The position numbers and the translations under genes are program-made. From contig NZ_JARXWB010000004.1 of the NCBI RefSeq assembly GCF_029892425.1, forward strand, positions 1 to 64,000: a DNA stretch of 64,000 nucleotides. The letters run 5' to 3'. The stretch comes from Bradyrhizobium sp. BR13661. GTDB lineage: Bacteria > Pseudomonadota > Alphaproteobacteria > Rhizobiales > Xanthobacteraceae. The notes under the pieces are model-generated. The model made no database searches. It was given only the letters and a program-made list of their open reading frames with translations, and was not told where the DNA came from. This document shows positions 15,300-24,148 of this stretch, piece by piece (positions within the stretch are counted from its first letter, which is position 1; the number at the start of each line of letters is the position of its first letter).

Positions 15300-16394
15300 A
15301 TGAGTCTCCCGAAAGACGACGCAGTGGTGCTCCCGGCACGCTGGACCGAGGGCGTGCTGCTCAAGCGCGACGTGTTCTCCACCGTCGAGCGCGGCCGCTT
15401 CCGTAGCGACAGCGGCGAGGTCGACGCGGTGCTGCGCCGCCTTGATGAAGTTCCGAGCTGGTCGTTCCTGCTCGCGCGGCATCTGTTCGCACGCGAGAAG
15501 CACGCCCTCGCCCTTGCAAAGGGCCTCAATGTCGGCCCCGAGTTGCTGTGGGCCGGCCGTCGCGCGCTGGTGCGCGGCTTCGTCGATGGCGTCGCGCTGC
15601 ATCTGGCAAAACCCCACGGCGATCTCGCTTATTTCCGCTCGGCCAAGGCGGCGCTGCGCCGGCTGCGCCGCGCCGGCATCTGCCACAACGATCTGGCCAA
15701 GGAACAGAACTGGCTGGTCGGCCGCGACGGACGTGCCTATGTGACCGACTTCCAGCTTGCGGTGTGCTTCAAGCGACGCAACCAGCTCTATCGCATCCTC
15801 GCCTATGAAGACCTCCGCCATCTGCTCAAGCACAAGCGCACCTACGCGCCCGAAGCGCTGACGCCGCGCGAGCGAAAAGTCCTGGCGAAGAAATCCTTCG
15901 CAGCGAGCCTTTGGCTCGCCACCGGCAAGAAGGTCTATCGCGCCATTACCCGCGGCCTGTTCAATTTCACCGATCGCGAGGGCGGCGGCCGCCGGCTCGT
16001 CAATGATGCGCCGGTGCTGGCCGAACTGATCCGCCAAAACCCCGCCGTGCGCGACACCGCGATCGTCGCCTTTGCCGACCGCCGTTCCGGCGTCGGGCTT
16101 TATGCCTTCGTCGAGGCCGATCAGGCCGCGCTGGAGGGCGAGCTTCGCAATGCGCTCACCGCCGCGAAGGGACCGAAGCCGCCGGAGCACATCCAGGTCG
16201 TCCACGCGCTGCCGCGCGACGCCAGCGGCAAGCCGCGCACCGAGATACTGCAACTGGTCGCCATGAACCAACTCGACCTGATCGAGCCGATGATGAAGAA
16301 CGACCAGGACCGCGCGTTCCTGAAGGACATCCTGGAGCAGCGCAAGAACCTGCGCGATCGCTTCAACTTCGAGGCAGACCTGCCAGCCGGTTAA
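15300..16394 (+). CDS. Kinase-like domain fused to an ANL C-terminal subdomain
   Basis: 364 residues from ATG 15300. Residues ~15-225 resemble a Ser/Thr or RIO-type kinase: the catalytic loop reads CHNDLAKEQNWLV (Asp131, Asn137) and the metal site is YVTDFQLAV instead of DFG; a glycine-rich loop is not evident. Residues ~235-325 resemble the small C-terminal subdomain of AMP-forming ligases (AVRDTAIVAFADRRSGVG, YAFVEADQAALEGEL, HALPRDASGKPRTEIL with its SGK lysine), but no large ANL domain is present. The tail is charged. It follows trmFO by 7 bases. Function is unknown; the domain reading is my inference from motifs. Confidence 0.72.
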   Translation: MSLPKDDAVVLPARWTEGVLLKRDVFSTVERGRFRSDSGEVDAVLRRLDEVPSWSFLLARHLFAREKHALALAKGLNVGPELLWAGRRALVRGFVDGVALHLAKPHGDLAYFRSAKAALRRLRRAGICHNDLAKEQNWLVGRDGRAYVTDFQLAVCFKRRNQLYRILAYEDLRHLLKHKRTYAPEALTPRERKVLAKKSFAASLWLATGKKVYRAITRGLFNFTDREGGGRRLVNDAPVLAELIRQNPAVRDTAIVAFADRRSGVGLYAFVEADQAALEGELRNALTAAKGPKPPEHIQVVHALPRDASGKPRTEILQLVAMNQLDLIEPMMKNDQDRAFLKDILEQRKNLRDRFNFEADLPAG

Positions 16395-16474
16395 ACAGCG
16401 CCACGCCTTGAAGCGTCCACAATGCCGGTGGAGAAGCCGGGGATTACACTGACTTGGGGACCGCTTGGGGACCA

Positions 16475-17059
16475 ATGACGAACCGGGGAACCATGAGGCG
16501 CCGCGCGGCCGTGCTGGTCGCAGGTCTGGTGCTGCTCGCAGCCGCGCCTGTGATGGCGGCGGAATCCCCGGCCGATCAGATCTCCGGCTTCCGCCTGAAG
16601 CATGGTGAGGGCCGCGTCGTTCGCGATGCCACCCTCGATCGCATTGCCATGGACCAGGCCCGCGCGATGGCGGCCAAGGACGACCTCAGCCACGACGCGC
16701 TCGGCCCGTTCACCAAGCGCGTCGCGCCATCAGGCGCCGGCCGCGCCGCCGAGAACATTGCCTACGGCTACGACGTCTTCGAGAAGACGTTAGGACAGTG
16801 GATCGACTCCTCCGGGCACCGCAAGAACCTGCTGCTGCACAACGCCTCCCGCGTCGGGATCGCAAGCGCGAAGAACGCCAGCGGCAAGCGGACCTATTGG
16901 GCCATGGTGATCGCCGGCGATTACGAGCCGAAGCCCGGCAAGGGCAAGAAAGACAAGAAGGACAACGAGCCGGTGGTGGCCGTGAGGCGCGAGGCCGCGC
17001 CCGCCAGCAAGCCCAAACTCAGCGACTGCCACGTCAAGCTGCTCGGCCTCTGCATCTGA
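16475..17059 (+). CDS. CAP/SCP-domain secreted protein
   Basis: 194 residues from ATG 16475 (GGGGA 5 bases upstream; ATG 16493 is an alternative). The signal peptide MRRRAAVLVAGLVLLAAAPV ends at MAA. The body is a bacterial CAP (SCP/PR-1) domain: FRLKHGEGRVVRDATLDRIA, AKDDLSHDALGPFTKRV, the conserved AAENIAYG and WIDSSGHRKNLLLHNASRVG, and TYWAMVIA. A Lys/Glu-rich linker and a Cys-containing end (DCHVKLLGLCI) follow. Bacterial CAP proteins are extracytoplasmic and mostly of unknown activity. Confidence 0.87.
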   Translation: MTNRGTMRRRAAVLVAGLVLLAAAPVMAAESPADQISGFRLKHGEGRVVRDATLDRIAMDQARAMAAKDDLSHDALGPFTKRVAPSGAGRAAENIAYGYDVFEKTLGQWIDSSGHRKNLLLHNASRVGIASAKNASGKRTYWAMVIAGDYEPKPGKGKKDKKDNEPVVAVRREAAPASKPKLSDCHVKLLGLCI

Positions 17060-17129
17060 GGCGAATCGCTTGCTCGCCTTCTCCAGCGCGTCTAATCCAT
17101 CCGGAGGATCGCACGAGGGAGAAGCGCAC

Positions 17130-18308
17130 TTGATCGACATCGACCGCATACGCGCCGACACGCCCGCCGTCGCCCGGCTTGCCTATCTCCACAACGCAGG
17201 CGCGGCCCTGATGCCCACGCCCGTCGTCGCGGCCATGAAGCAGCATATCGATCTGGAGAGCGAGATCGGAGGTTATGCTGCCGCCGACCGCGAGTCCGAT
17301 CGGCTTGACGCGGTCTACGGCTCGGTGGCGCGCTTGCTCAACGCGGCGCCGGACGAGATTGCGCTCATGGAGAACGCGACCGTCGCCTGGCAGATGGCGT
17401 TCTACGCACTGCCGTTTCGCGCCGGCGACCGAATCCTAACCGCCGAGGCGGAATACGCCGCCAACTACGTCGCGTTCCTTCAGGTCGCCAAGCGGACAGG
17501 CGCGGTCATTGACGTCGTACCCAGCGATGCCAGCGGTGAGCTCGACACCAGCGCGCTCGAGCGCATGATCGACGATCGGGTCAAGCTGATCGCGATCACC
17601 TGGGTTCCAACCAATGGCGGGCTCACCAATCCCGCCGCAGCTGTCGGCAAGATCGCGCGCGCCCACGGCATTCCCTATCTGCTCGACGCCTGCCAGGCGA
17701 TCGGCCAGATGGAGGTCGACGTTGAGACGATCGGCTGCGACATGCTCTCCGCCACGGGCCGCAAATTCCTGCGGGGCCCGCGCGGTACCGGCTTTCTCTA
17801 TGTCCGCCGTGAGTTGCTGAAGACGCTTGAGCCACCGATGATCGATCACTTCGCGGCCCCCTGGGTCTCGCGGGATCAGTATCAGCTCCGCGACGACGCG
17901 CGCCGGTTCGAGACCTGGGAGAACAATTACGCGGCCCGGCTCGGCCTGGGCGCAGCTGTCGACTATGCGCTCGACATCGGCCTCGGCCCGATCGAACAGC
18001 GCTGCCGTCTGCTGGCGGATCGCCTTCGCAACGGTCTTGCTTCGGTGCGCGACATCAAAATTCGTGACCTCGGCCGCACGCCGAGCGCCATCGTCAGCTT
18101 CACCATGGATGGTCTCGAAGCGGACATGATCGTCACCAGCGCCGCTGCGGCCGGCATCACCATCGGCGCGTCGCATCCGTCGAGCACCCTCATCGACGCG
18201 GAAGTCCGCTCCCTGCCCGTGGTCGTGCGCGCCTCCCCGCACTACTACAATACGGAAACCGAGATCGATCGGCTGATCGACCATCTCGCGGGTCTGGCAC
18301 CGCGATAG
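17130..18308 (+). CDS. Class V aminotransferase (PLP-dependent)
   Basis: 392 residues. I use the TTG at 17130 because GGGAG lies 8 bases upstream and the family homology (MIDIDRIRADTPAVARLAYLHNAG) begins there. Class V fold-type I motifs: NATVAWQMAFYAL, WVPTNGGLTNPAAAVGKIA, the PLP Asp in PYLLDACQAIGQM, and the Schiff-base lysine in SATGRKFLRGPRGTGFLYV. It is related to cysteine desulfurase, kynureninase and isopenicillin epimerase-like enzymes; no catalytic Cys loop is seen, so it is probably not a desulfurase. The true substrate is unknown. It is 71 bases downstream of the CAP gene. Confidence 0.85.
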   Translation: MIDIDRIRADTPAVARLAYLHNAGAALMPTPVVAAMKQHIDLESEIGGYAAADRESDRLDAVYGSVARLLNAAPDEIALMENATVAWQMAFYALPFRAGDRILTAEAEYAANYVAFLQVAKRTGAVIDVVPSDASGELDTSALERMIDDRVKLIAITWVPTNGGLTNPAAAVGKIARAHGIPYLLDACQAIGQMEVDVETIGCDMLSATGRKFLRGPRGTGFLYVRRELLKTLEPPMIDHFAAPWVSRDQYQLRDDARRFETWENNYAARLGLGAAVDYALDIGLGPIEQRCRLLADRLRNGLASVRDIKIRDLGRTPSAIVSFTMDGLEADMIVTSAAAAGITIGASHPSSTLIDAEVRSLPVVVRASPHYYNTETEIDRLIDHLAGLAPR

Positions 18309-18315
18309 CGATGCA

Positions 18316-19560
18316 TCACGTACAGCGCGCGCTGAGACCGGATGCACCGAGCTTGGCCATGACCTCGTCGAGATGCGCGCTGTCGCGGGTCTCGATGACG
18401 AGCTGGAGCAGCGTCGCTTTCGCCGGCAGGTCCGAGAAGGTCCGCTGATGCGAGACCTCGATGATGTTGGCGCCAGCCTCAGCCAGCAACGATGCGACGG
18501 CAGCGAGCTGCCCGGGCCTGTCAGGAATATCGAGCGAGAGCTGGGTCAGCCGCCCCTCGCGGGCAAGCTCGCGCGTCAGCACCGAGGCGATCAGCCTGGT
18601 GTCGATGTTGCCGCCGCTCAGGACCAGACAGACTTTCTCGCCGGCAAAGCGCGTCGGATCGGACATGATCGCGGCAAGGCCGGCAGCCCCGGCGCCCTCG
18701 ACGACCGTCTTCTCGATCGAGATCAGGGTCGCAACCGCGCGCTCGAGCTCGGCTTCGTTGACGAGCGCGATGTCGTCGACGAGACCGCGGACGATCTCGG
18801 TCGTGATCTTGCCCGGCGATTTCACCGCAATGCCCTCGGCGAGCGTATCGCCGCGGGCCGGCAGATTGCCGCCATGGATGGCGTTGTACATCGAGGGATA
18901 GAGCCAGGCCTCGACGCCGAGGATCCGCAGCGACGGCTTGATCGACTTGGCCGCAATGGCAATGCCGCTGATCAGGCCGCCGCCGCCGATCGGGACGACC
19001 AGCGTGTCGAGCTCCGGCACTGCCTTGAGGATCTCCAGCCCGACCGTGCCTTGCCCCGCGATGACGAGCGGATCGTCGTAGGGATGAACGAAGATCATGC
19101 CGCGGGCTTCGCCATGACTGCGGGCAAGCGCAGCCGCTTCCTCCAGCGTCGCGCCTGTCACGACCACCTCGGCGCCATGATGCCGGGTGTTCTCAACCTT
19201 CACCATCGGCGTGCCCACGGGCATGACGATCGTGGCGGGAATGCCGAGCCGCTTGGCGTGATAGGCGACGCCCTGCGCGTGATTGCCCGCGGACATGGCG
19301 ATGACGCCGCGTGCACGCTCTGCCGGCGTCAGTGCCGTGAGCCTGTTCAGCGCGCCACGTTCCTTGAACGAGGACGTGAACTGGAGGTTTTCGAATTTGA
19401 GCCAGAGGTCGCAGCCGCAGATGTTGCTCAGCGTACGGCTGTAACTGCAGGGCGTCTCGACGACGGCGCCCCGGATGGTCTCGGCAGCAGCGCTGATATC
19501 GCTGGGTGCGACCGGAAAGCCGCTCAGATCGGGGGATGCGGTTTGGGACATCTCGGCCAT
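18316..19560 (-). CDS. ilvA: Threonine ammonia-lyase (threonine dehydratase)
   Basis: 414 residues from ATG 19560 (a second ATG at 19551 is possible). It deaminates threonine to 2-oxobutanoate, the entry to isoleucine. PLP lysine is in FTSSFKERGALNRL, followed by MSAGNHAQGVAYHAKRLGIP, the phosphate-binding VPIGGGGLISGIA and VLSGGNID near 320. The C-terminal ~75 residues form one ACT domain (LSLDIPDRPGQLAAVASLLA), an arrangement of the short single-ACT enzyme, so allosteric control may differ from that of two-ACT IlvA. It is convergent with the aminotransferase gene. Confidence 0.92.
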   Translation of the reverse strand: MAEMSQTASPDLSGFPVAPSDISAAAETIRGAVVETPCSYSRTLSNICGCDLWLKFENLQFTSSFKERGALNRLTALTPAERARGVIAMSAGNHAQGVAYHAKRLGIPATIVMPVGTPMVKVENTRHHGAEVVVTGATLEEAAALARSHGEARGMIFVHPYDDPLVIAGQGTVGLEILKAVPELDTLVVPIGGGGLISGIAIAAKSIKPSLRILGVEAWLYPSMYNAIHGGNLPARGDTLAEGIAVKSPGKITTEIVRGLVDDIALVNEAELERAVATLISIEKTVVEGAGAAGLAAIMSDPTRFAGEKVCLVLSGGNIDTRLIASVLTRELAREGRLTQLSLDIPDRPGQLAAVASLLAEAGANIIEVSHQRTFSDLPAKATLLQLVIETRDSAHLDEVMAKLGASGLSARCT

Positions 19561-19606
19561 GGGACAGCATAGAGCATTTGGCGGGCTGCCGCGATAAGCC
19601 AACTTC

Positions 19607-20470
19607 CTATTTGGTAAATTCCCGGGATCGTGATGCCCGCCACAGCGTCCATAGCGTACGCAGCCGCGAGCCCGGCTGGGCTACGAAGGGATTGCGCCCC
19701 GGCCGGGACAGACGATCGAGATCGGCCCGCGCCTGGCTCAGCGGCAGGAATGCAGCCCGAGCCGACCGCGGCACCTGCGCCAGCAGCGACGAGGCCGTCG
19801 TCAGATGCTGCCGCGCTTCGCCGATCAGCTGGTCCAGCACGGCATGGAGATTGGGCGTCGCCTTGCCCGCGAACACGTCCTCCATGGCGCAGCCATGGCT
19901 GGTGAGGTATTGCTGCGGCAGAAACAATTGCCGATGCGACGCGTCGCGCGGCAGGTTCGCCATCACCTGCGCGATGCCCTGCGCCAGCCCGGCGTGCCGC
20001 GAGAGATGCTCGGCCGTGTCCGAAGCTTCGCCCATGATCCGCGCCGCGAGCGCGAACAGGGCCGAAGAGGTCGCGTCGAGATAGCCTTCGAGCGCCGTCA
20101 TCGTCGGCATGGGATCGTTGTAGAGATCGAACTGATGCTCGTCGACGAGCAGCGACAACGGCTCGACCGGCAGGTCGAAATCGCGGATCGCACGCAAGAG
20201 TTCTGCCGCCACCGGGTTGCCCTCGGCGCTGCCGTGGACAAGGCCGGAGAACAGATCGGTCCACCATTGGAAACGGATCTCGCCGGGCAAGGGCTGGCTC
20301 ACCTGGTCGCGAACGCGGACGATCTCGACATTGAACGCATAGAGCGCCAGCAGCGCGCGGCGCTCGGCAGCCGGTGCGAACAGGGTCGCCGCATAGCGCG
20401 GAAAGTCGTGGCTGCGCACGAGGTCGGCGCAAAAGGTCACCGTGTCGGGCGGCGCCACAGTGCTGCTCAT
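19607..20470 (-). CDS. Phytoene/squalene synthase-family protein (NDUFAF6-like)
   Basis: 287 residues of the trans-isoprenyl synthase fold. The usual DxxxD metal motifs are only partly kept (VRVRDQVSQ, FDLYNDP), while LALYAFNVEI, RFQWWTDLFSG, LAQGIAQVMANLPRDA and LPQQYL match the group that includes mitochondrial NDUFAF6, a complex I assembly factor. That, together with the neighbour encoding an NDUFAF3-like protein, argues against a true carotenoid enzyme. Start ATG 20470 overlaps the stop of the upstream gene by 4 bases (translational coupling). The role in complex I assembly is inference from the mitochondrial relatives. Confidence 0.8.
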   Translation of the reverse strand: MSSTVAPPDTVTFCADLVRSHDFPRYAATLFAPAAERRALLALYAFNVEIVRVRDQVSQPLPGEIRFQWWTDLFSGLVHGSAEGNPVAAELLRAIRDFDLPVEPLSLLVDEHQFDLYNDPMPTMTALEGYLDATSSALFALAARIMGEASDTAEHLSRHAGLAQGIAQVMANLPRDASHRQLFLPQQYLTSHGCAMEDVFAGKATPNLHAVLDQLIGEARQHLTTASSLLAQVPRSARAAFLPLSQARADLDRLSRPGRNPFVAQPGSRLRTLWTLWRASRSREFTK

Positions 20471-20850
20471 GGCACCGCAATCAGCGCGGCGGCGACGCGG
20501 CGCCGTTCGCCGATCATGATGTTGTAGGTGCGCACGGCCGGGCCGGTCTGCATCGTGTCCAGCACCACCCTCACCGCCTTCAAAGCCTGGCGCAGCTCCG
20601 GTGGCGGCAGCCAGAGGCCGGTACCGGTGCCGACCAGAAGGGTGTCGATACCGTTGGCAGCGGCGAAGACCCGATCGAGCGAATAGCGGTCGATCCTGGC
20701 GGGGTCAGTCACGTCCCAGGCCCAGATCGCATCGGGCAGGCAGAGCAGCGAGCCCCGGTGCGACATGCCGGCAAAGGCAAAGCCGCCCTTGCCATAGGCC
20801 TCGATCGGCGCCGAGCGCGGGAAATGGGGAGCGTTGGGATCGCCGGCCAT
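20467..20850 (-). CDS. Mth938/DUF498-domain protein (NDUFAF3-like)
   Basis: 127 residues comprising one Mth938 domain: PIEAYGKGGFAFAGMSHRGS, DRVFAAANGIDTLLVGTGTG, VRVVLDTMQTGPAVRTYNIM and GERRRVAAALIAVP. Human NDUFAF3 has the same domain and acts early in complex I assembly; in alphaproteobacteria it commonly sits next to secDF, as it does here. It overlaps the downstream NDUFAF6-like gene by 4 bases and begins 60 bases after secF, so it is probably co-transcribed with the Sec genes. Confidence 0.88.
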   Translation of the reverse strand: MAGDPNAPHFPRSAPIEAYGKGGFAFAGMSHRGSLLCLPDAIWAWDVTDPARIDRYSLDRVFAAANGIDTLLVGTGTGLWLPPPELRQALKAVRVVLDTMQTGPAVRTYNIMIGERRRVAAALIAVP

Positions 20851-20910
20851 GAGCTTCGTCCGAATGAGGCTACACCCCCCGCAAACTCATGCGAGGGCAA
20901 GCGGTTCGGA

Positions 20911-21936
20911 TCATGCCTTGTTTTTCTTCGCCGGCGGAGCCTCTTCTTTGGCATCTTCGCGATGCTCGCCGACGCCAAGATAGATCAGGATCGGCGCTGC
21001 GATGAAGATCGAGGTGTAGGTGCCGACCAGCACCACGCCGAACATCATGACCGCCGTGAAGCTGTGGATCGCGTGGCCGCCGAACAGCAGCAGCGCCAGC
21101 AACGCAAGCGTCACCGTGAAGTGCGTGATGATCGAGCGCGACAGCGTCGAGTTGATGGACTCGTTCAGCAACTGCGGCATCGGCATCTTCTTGTAGCGCC
21201 GCAGCATTTCACGGATGCGGTCATAGATGACGACGGTGTCGTTGAGCGAATAGCCCAGAATGGTCAGAAGCGCCGCGATGCTGGTCAGGTCGAAATCGAC
21301 CTGGCTGATCGACATGAAGCCGATGGTCAGCACGATATCGTGCACGTTGGCGATCATGGCGCCGAGCGCGAACTGCCATTCGAACCGGAACCAGAGATAG
21401 ATCAGGATCGCGCCGATCGCGAGCATCAGGCCGGCCATGCCCCAACCGAGCAGCTCGCCGGAGACACGCGGGCCCACCACCTCGACGCGGCGATACTCGA
21501 CGGACTCGCCGAGGGCGCCGCGAACCTTGTCCACAGCCTCCTGCTGCGCCTTGTCGCCGCCCGGCTGCTCGGCAACGCGAAGCAGCACATCAGCGGGGCC
21601 GCCGAATTGCTGCAGCTGGACTTCGCCAAGGCCGAGGCTGCCAAGGGTCGTGCGCATCTGCGCAAGATCGGCGGAGCCCGACTTGGCCCGCACCTCCATC
21701 AAGGTACCGCCCTTGAAGTCGATGCCGAAATTCAGGCCATGGCTGAAGAATAGTGTGATGGCGAGGATCGACAGCGCCGCCGAGATCGGAAAGCTGATGC
21801 GGCGAAAGCGCGTGAAATCGAAATGCGTATCGTCTGGCACGATGCGCAGCGACGGCAGGACGCCGAGCACGCTGACCACGGTCAGAACCGCAATCAGGAC
21901 GCCGAGAGAGATGAGAACGAGTTGAGTAGTGGTCAC
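20911..21936 (-). CDS. secF: Protein translocase subunit SecF
   Basis: 341 residues with a GTG start at 21936. Six membrane segments: one near the N-terminus, a periplasmic P4-type domain (FGIDFKGGTLMEVRAKSGSA), then five clustered in the C-terminal half (ELLGWGMAGLMLAIGAILIY, MSISQVDFDLTSIAALLTIL, GYSLNDTVVIYDRIRE, NESINSTLSRSIITHFTVTL). These are hallmark RND motifs of SecF. SecDF uses proton flow to pull secreted proteins through SecYEG. It starts 16 bases after secD. The C-terminal tail is lysine-rich. Confidence 0.96.
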   Translation of the reverse strand: MTTTQLVLISLGVLIAVLTVVSVLGVLPSLRIVPDDTHFDFTRFRRISFPISAALSILAITLFFSHGLNFGIDFKGGTLMEVRAKSGSADLAQMRTTLGSLGLGEVQLQQFGGPADVLLRVAEQPGGDKAQQEAVDKVRGALGESVEYRRVEVVGPRVSGELLGWGMAGLMLAIGAILIYLWFRFEWQFALGAMIANVHDIVLTIGFMSISQVDFDLTSIAALLTILGYSLNDTVVIYDRIREMLRRYKKMPMPQLLNESINSTLSRSIITHFTVTLALLALLLFGGHAIHSFTAVMMFGVVLVGTYTSIFIAAPILIYLGVGEHREDAKEEAPPAKKNKA

Positions 21937-21952
21937 AGTCGGCCTCGGATTC

Positions 21953-23551
21953 TCAAATCGGCACGGTCTTCGGCCGCTTCCACTGCACCCACCACGCCAC
22001 GATCAGGCGGGTCATGGTGAAGGCGGTAAACACCGTGGTGATGATGCCGATGCCGAGCGTGACAGCGAAACCGCGCACCGGTCCGGTGCCGATCATGAAC
22101 AGCACGGCAGCAGCAATGAAGGTCGTGATGTTGGAATCGAGAATGGTCGCAAGCGCCCGCTTGAAGCCTGCGTCGATCGCCGAGATCGGGGTTCTCCCTC
22201 CGCGCAGCTCCTCGCGGATGCGCTCATAGATCAGCACGTTGCTATCGACCGCGATGCCGACGGTGAGCACGATGCCGGCGATGCCGGGCAACGTCAGCGT
22301 GGCGCTGAGCAGCGACAACAGGCCGAAGATCATCGCGACGTTGATACAGACGGCGATATTGGCGAACACGCCGAACAGCCGATAGGTCAGAAGCATGAAG
22401 ACGACGACCAGAATTGAGCCGACATAGGCCGCAAGCTCGCCCTTCTCGATCGAGTCCTGGCCAAGGCCCGGACCAACAGTGCGCTCCTCGACCACCGTGA
22501 GCGGCGCCGGCAGCGCGCCAGCGCGCATCAGGATGGCAAGATCGTTGGCGGACTGGACCGTGAAGCTGCCCGAGATCTGGCCCTGCCCGCCTGTGATGGG
22601 CTCGTTGATCCGGGGCGCAGAGATCACCTTGTTATCGAGCACGATCGCGAAGGGCAGTCCGACGTTCTCTTGCGTAGCCTGCGCGAACTTGCGCGCACCC
22701 GACGTATTGAACTTGAAGCTGACGACCGGCTCACTCGTCCGCTGGTCGAAAGTCGCCTGAGCGTCGATCAAATCGCCGCCGGCAACCAAGACTTGCTTCT
22801 TGACCACATAAGGAGTCGGTGGCGGCGACGCGCTCGTCAGCAGCTCGGATTCCGGCGGTAACTTGCCCTGCTGCGCCTGGTCCGGCGACACAGTCGTGTC
22901 GACCATCCGGAATTCCATCTTGGCGGTCTTGCCGAGAATATCCTTCAGATGTGTCGGATCCTGCAAACCCGGCACCTGCACCAGGATGCGGTCGTTACCC
23001 TGACGTTGAATGATAGGCTCGACGGTGCCGAGCTCGTTGACGCGCTTTTCGACGATCTGGATCGACTGTTCGATGGTCTTGCGCAAACGCTCGTTGATCG
23101 CGGCTTCCGGAACACTGAGTCGGATCAATCCGCCACCGGCATCGGCCACATCAAGGTCGCGCTGACCGCTAGACCCCATGAGGCCGCCAATCGGCTGAGG
23201 AAGATCACGCAACTTGGCGAGCGCCGTCTGGGCGTCCACGTCCTTGACGCGCACCTCGACCGCATCGCCCTTCGTGACAAGACCCGTGTAACCGATCTTG
23301 GCCTCGCGCAGCACGCGACGAACATCGTCGCGGACCTGGTCGAGCTTTTCCTTCTTCACATAGTTGGAATCGACCTCGAGCTGCAGAGAGGAGCCGCCCT
23401 GCAAGTCGAGACCCAACACCAGCCGCCGCTGCGCCCAGGCGGGCCAGGTCTTGACCTGCGCCTCGGGGAAGAAGTTCGGGACCGCGCAGAGGCACACGAT
23501 CAGCGCCGTCAGGATAATCCCGAGCGCCTTCCACCGCGTGAAATACAACAT
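21953..23551 (-). CDS. secD: Protein translocase subunit SecD
   Basis: 532 residues. The N-terminal membrane segment lies near 8-28, then the large periplasmic part with LVLGLDLQGGSSLQLEVD, VNELGTVEPIIQRQGNDRIL, VQVPGLQDPTHLKDILGKTA and EPITGGQGQISGSFTV, and five membrane segments in the C-terminal 170 residues with LPGIAGIVLTVGIAVDSNVL, YERIREELRGG and ATILDSNITTFIAA. The proton-relay Asp is in VGIAVDSNV. It forms an operon with secF (16-base gap) and yajC (49-base gap upstream). ATG 23551 is supported by the fit of the family N-terminus. Confidence 0.97.
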   Translation of the reverse strand: MLYFTRWKALGIILTALIVCLCAVPNFFPEAQVKTWPAWAQRRLVLGLDLQGGSSLQLEVDSNYVKKEKLDQVRDDVRRVLREAKIGYTGLVTKGDAVEVRVKDVDAQTALAKLRDLPQPIGGLMGSSGQRDLDVADAGGGLIRLSVPEAAINERLRKTIEQSIQIVEKRVNELGTVEPIIQRQGNDRILVQVPGLQDPTHLKDILGKTAKMEFRMVDTTVSPDQAQQGKLPPESELLTSASPPPTPYVVKKQVLVAGGDLIDAQATFDQRTSEPVVSFKFNTSGARKFAQATQENVGLPFAIVLDNKVISAPRINEPITGGQGQISGSFTVQSANDLAILMRAGALPAPLTVVEERTVGPGLGQDSIEKGELAAYVGSILVVVFMLLTYRLFGVFANIAVCINVAMIFGLLSLLSATLTLPGIAGIVLTVGIAVDSNVLIYERIREELRGGRTPISAIDAGFKRALATILDSNITTFIAAAVLFMIGTGPVRGFAVTLGIGIITTVFTAFTMTRLIVAWWVQWKRPKTVPI

Positions 23552-23600
23552 CGACTGGACCTGTCAGATCAGGAGATTTGAGATGCTCGCGGGAAAGCGC

Positions 23601-23969
23601 TCACTTCGCCGCGGCGTCGTCCTTGGCGCTTTCCTTCGCGCTGTCCTTGGCCGGCTCGCCCTTGGCGCGCACGCCCGAGATCATCGATCGCATCTGGCGC
23701 ACGCGCACGCCGTCGGAAATCTCGAACTCGATCTGGTCGTCATCGACCACCTTGGTGACCTTGCCGACCAGACCGCCCGAGGTCACGACGGTGTCGCCGC
23801 GGCGGATGTTCTTCACGAGCTCGGCGTGGTCTTTCACCTTCTTCTGCTGCGGGCGCAGAATCAGGAAGTACATGATCACGAAGATCAGGGCGAACGGCAG
23901 CAGCGACATCAACATGCTGTTGGTGTCACCGGCGCCCGCGGCCTGGGCATACGCAGGGGTAATCAGCAT
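23601..23969 (-). CDS. yajC: Sec accessory protein YajC
   Basis: 122 residues. It has one membrane segment (LLPFALIFVIMYFLILRPQQ) followed by the YajC signature KKVKDHAELVKNIRRGDTVV, GLVGKVTKVVDDDQIEFEIS and a charged C-terminal tail with Ala/Lys/Asp repeats. YajC binds SecDF in the holotranslocon. It is the first gene of the yajC-secD-secF operon. Divergent from the DUF815 gene, so the region 23970-24148 holds promoters for both. Confidence 0.95.
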   Translation of the reverse strand: MLITPAYAQAAGAGDTNSMLMSLLPFALIFVIMYFLILRPQQKKVKDHAELVKNIRRGDTVVTSGGLVGKVTKVVDDDQIEFEISDGVRVRQMRSMISGVRAKGEPAKDSAKESAKDDAAAK

Positions 23970-24148
23970 TCGGACGATCCTCGTGGAAACGGGAGAAGCC
24001 GGTCAGGCCTTGATGGCGACCGGTTCGGTCAAATTCGCGCGGACTATAGCGACCACCGCCCCAATTGCAACGCTGCCAGACCGCCCTTTTAGCCACCTTG
24101 CGGCGCGCCGTCAGGCCCGATAAGGCTGCATTCTCAGGAACTTCGGAC

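Noticed and set aside
14039..15529. Minus-strand frame of 496 codons
   Set aside because: Antisense to trmFO, whose motifs are complete; composition is that of a shadow frame.
20374..21753. Plus-strand frame of 459 codons
   Set aside because: Antisense to the Mth938 and secF genes; Arg/Asp/His-rich with no motif.
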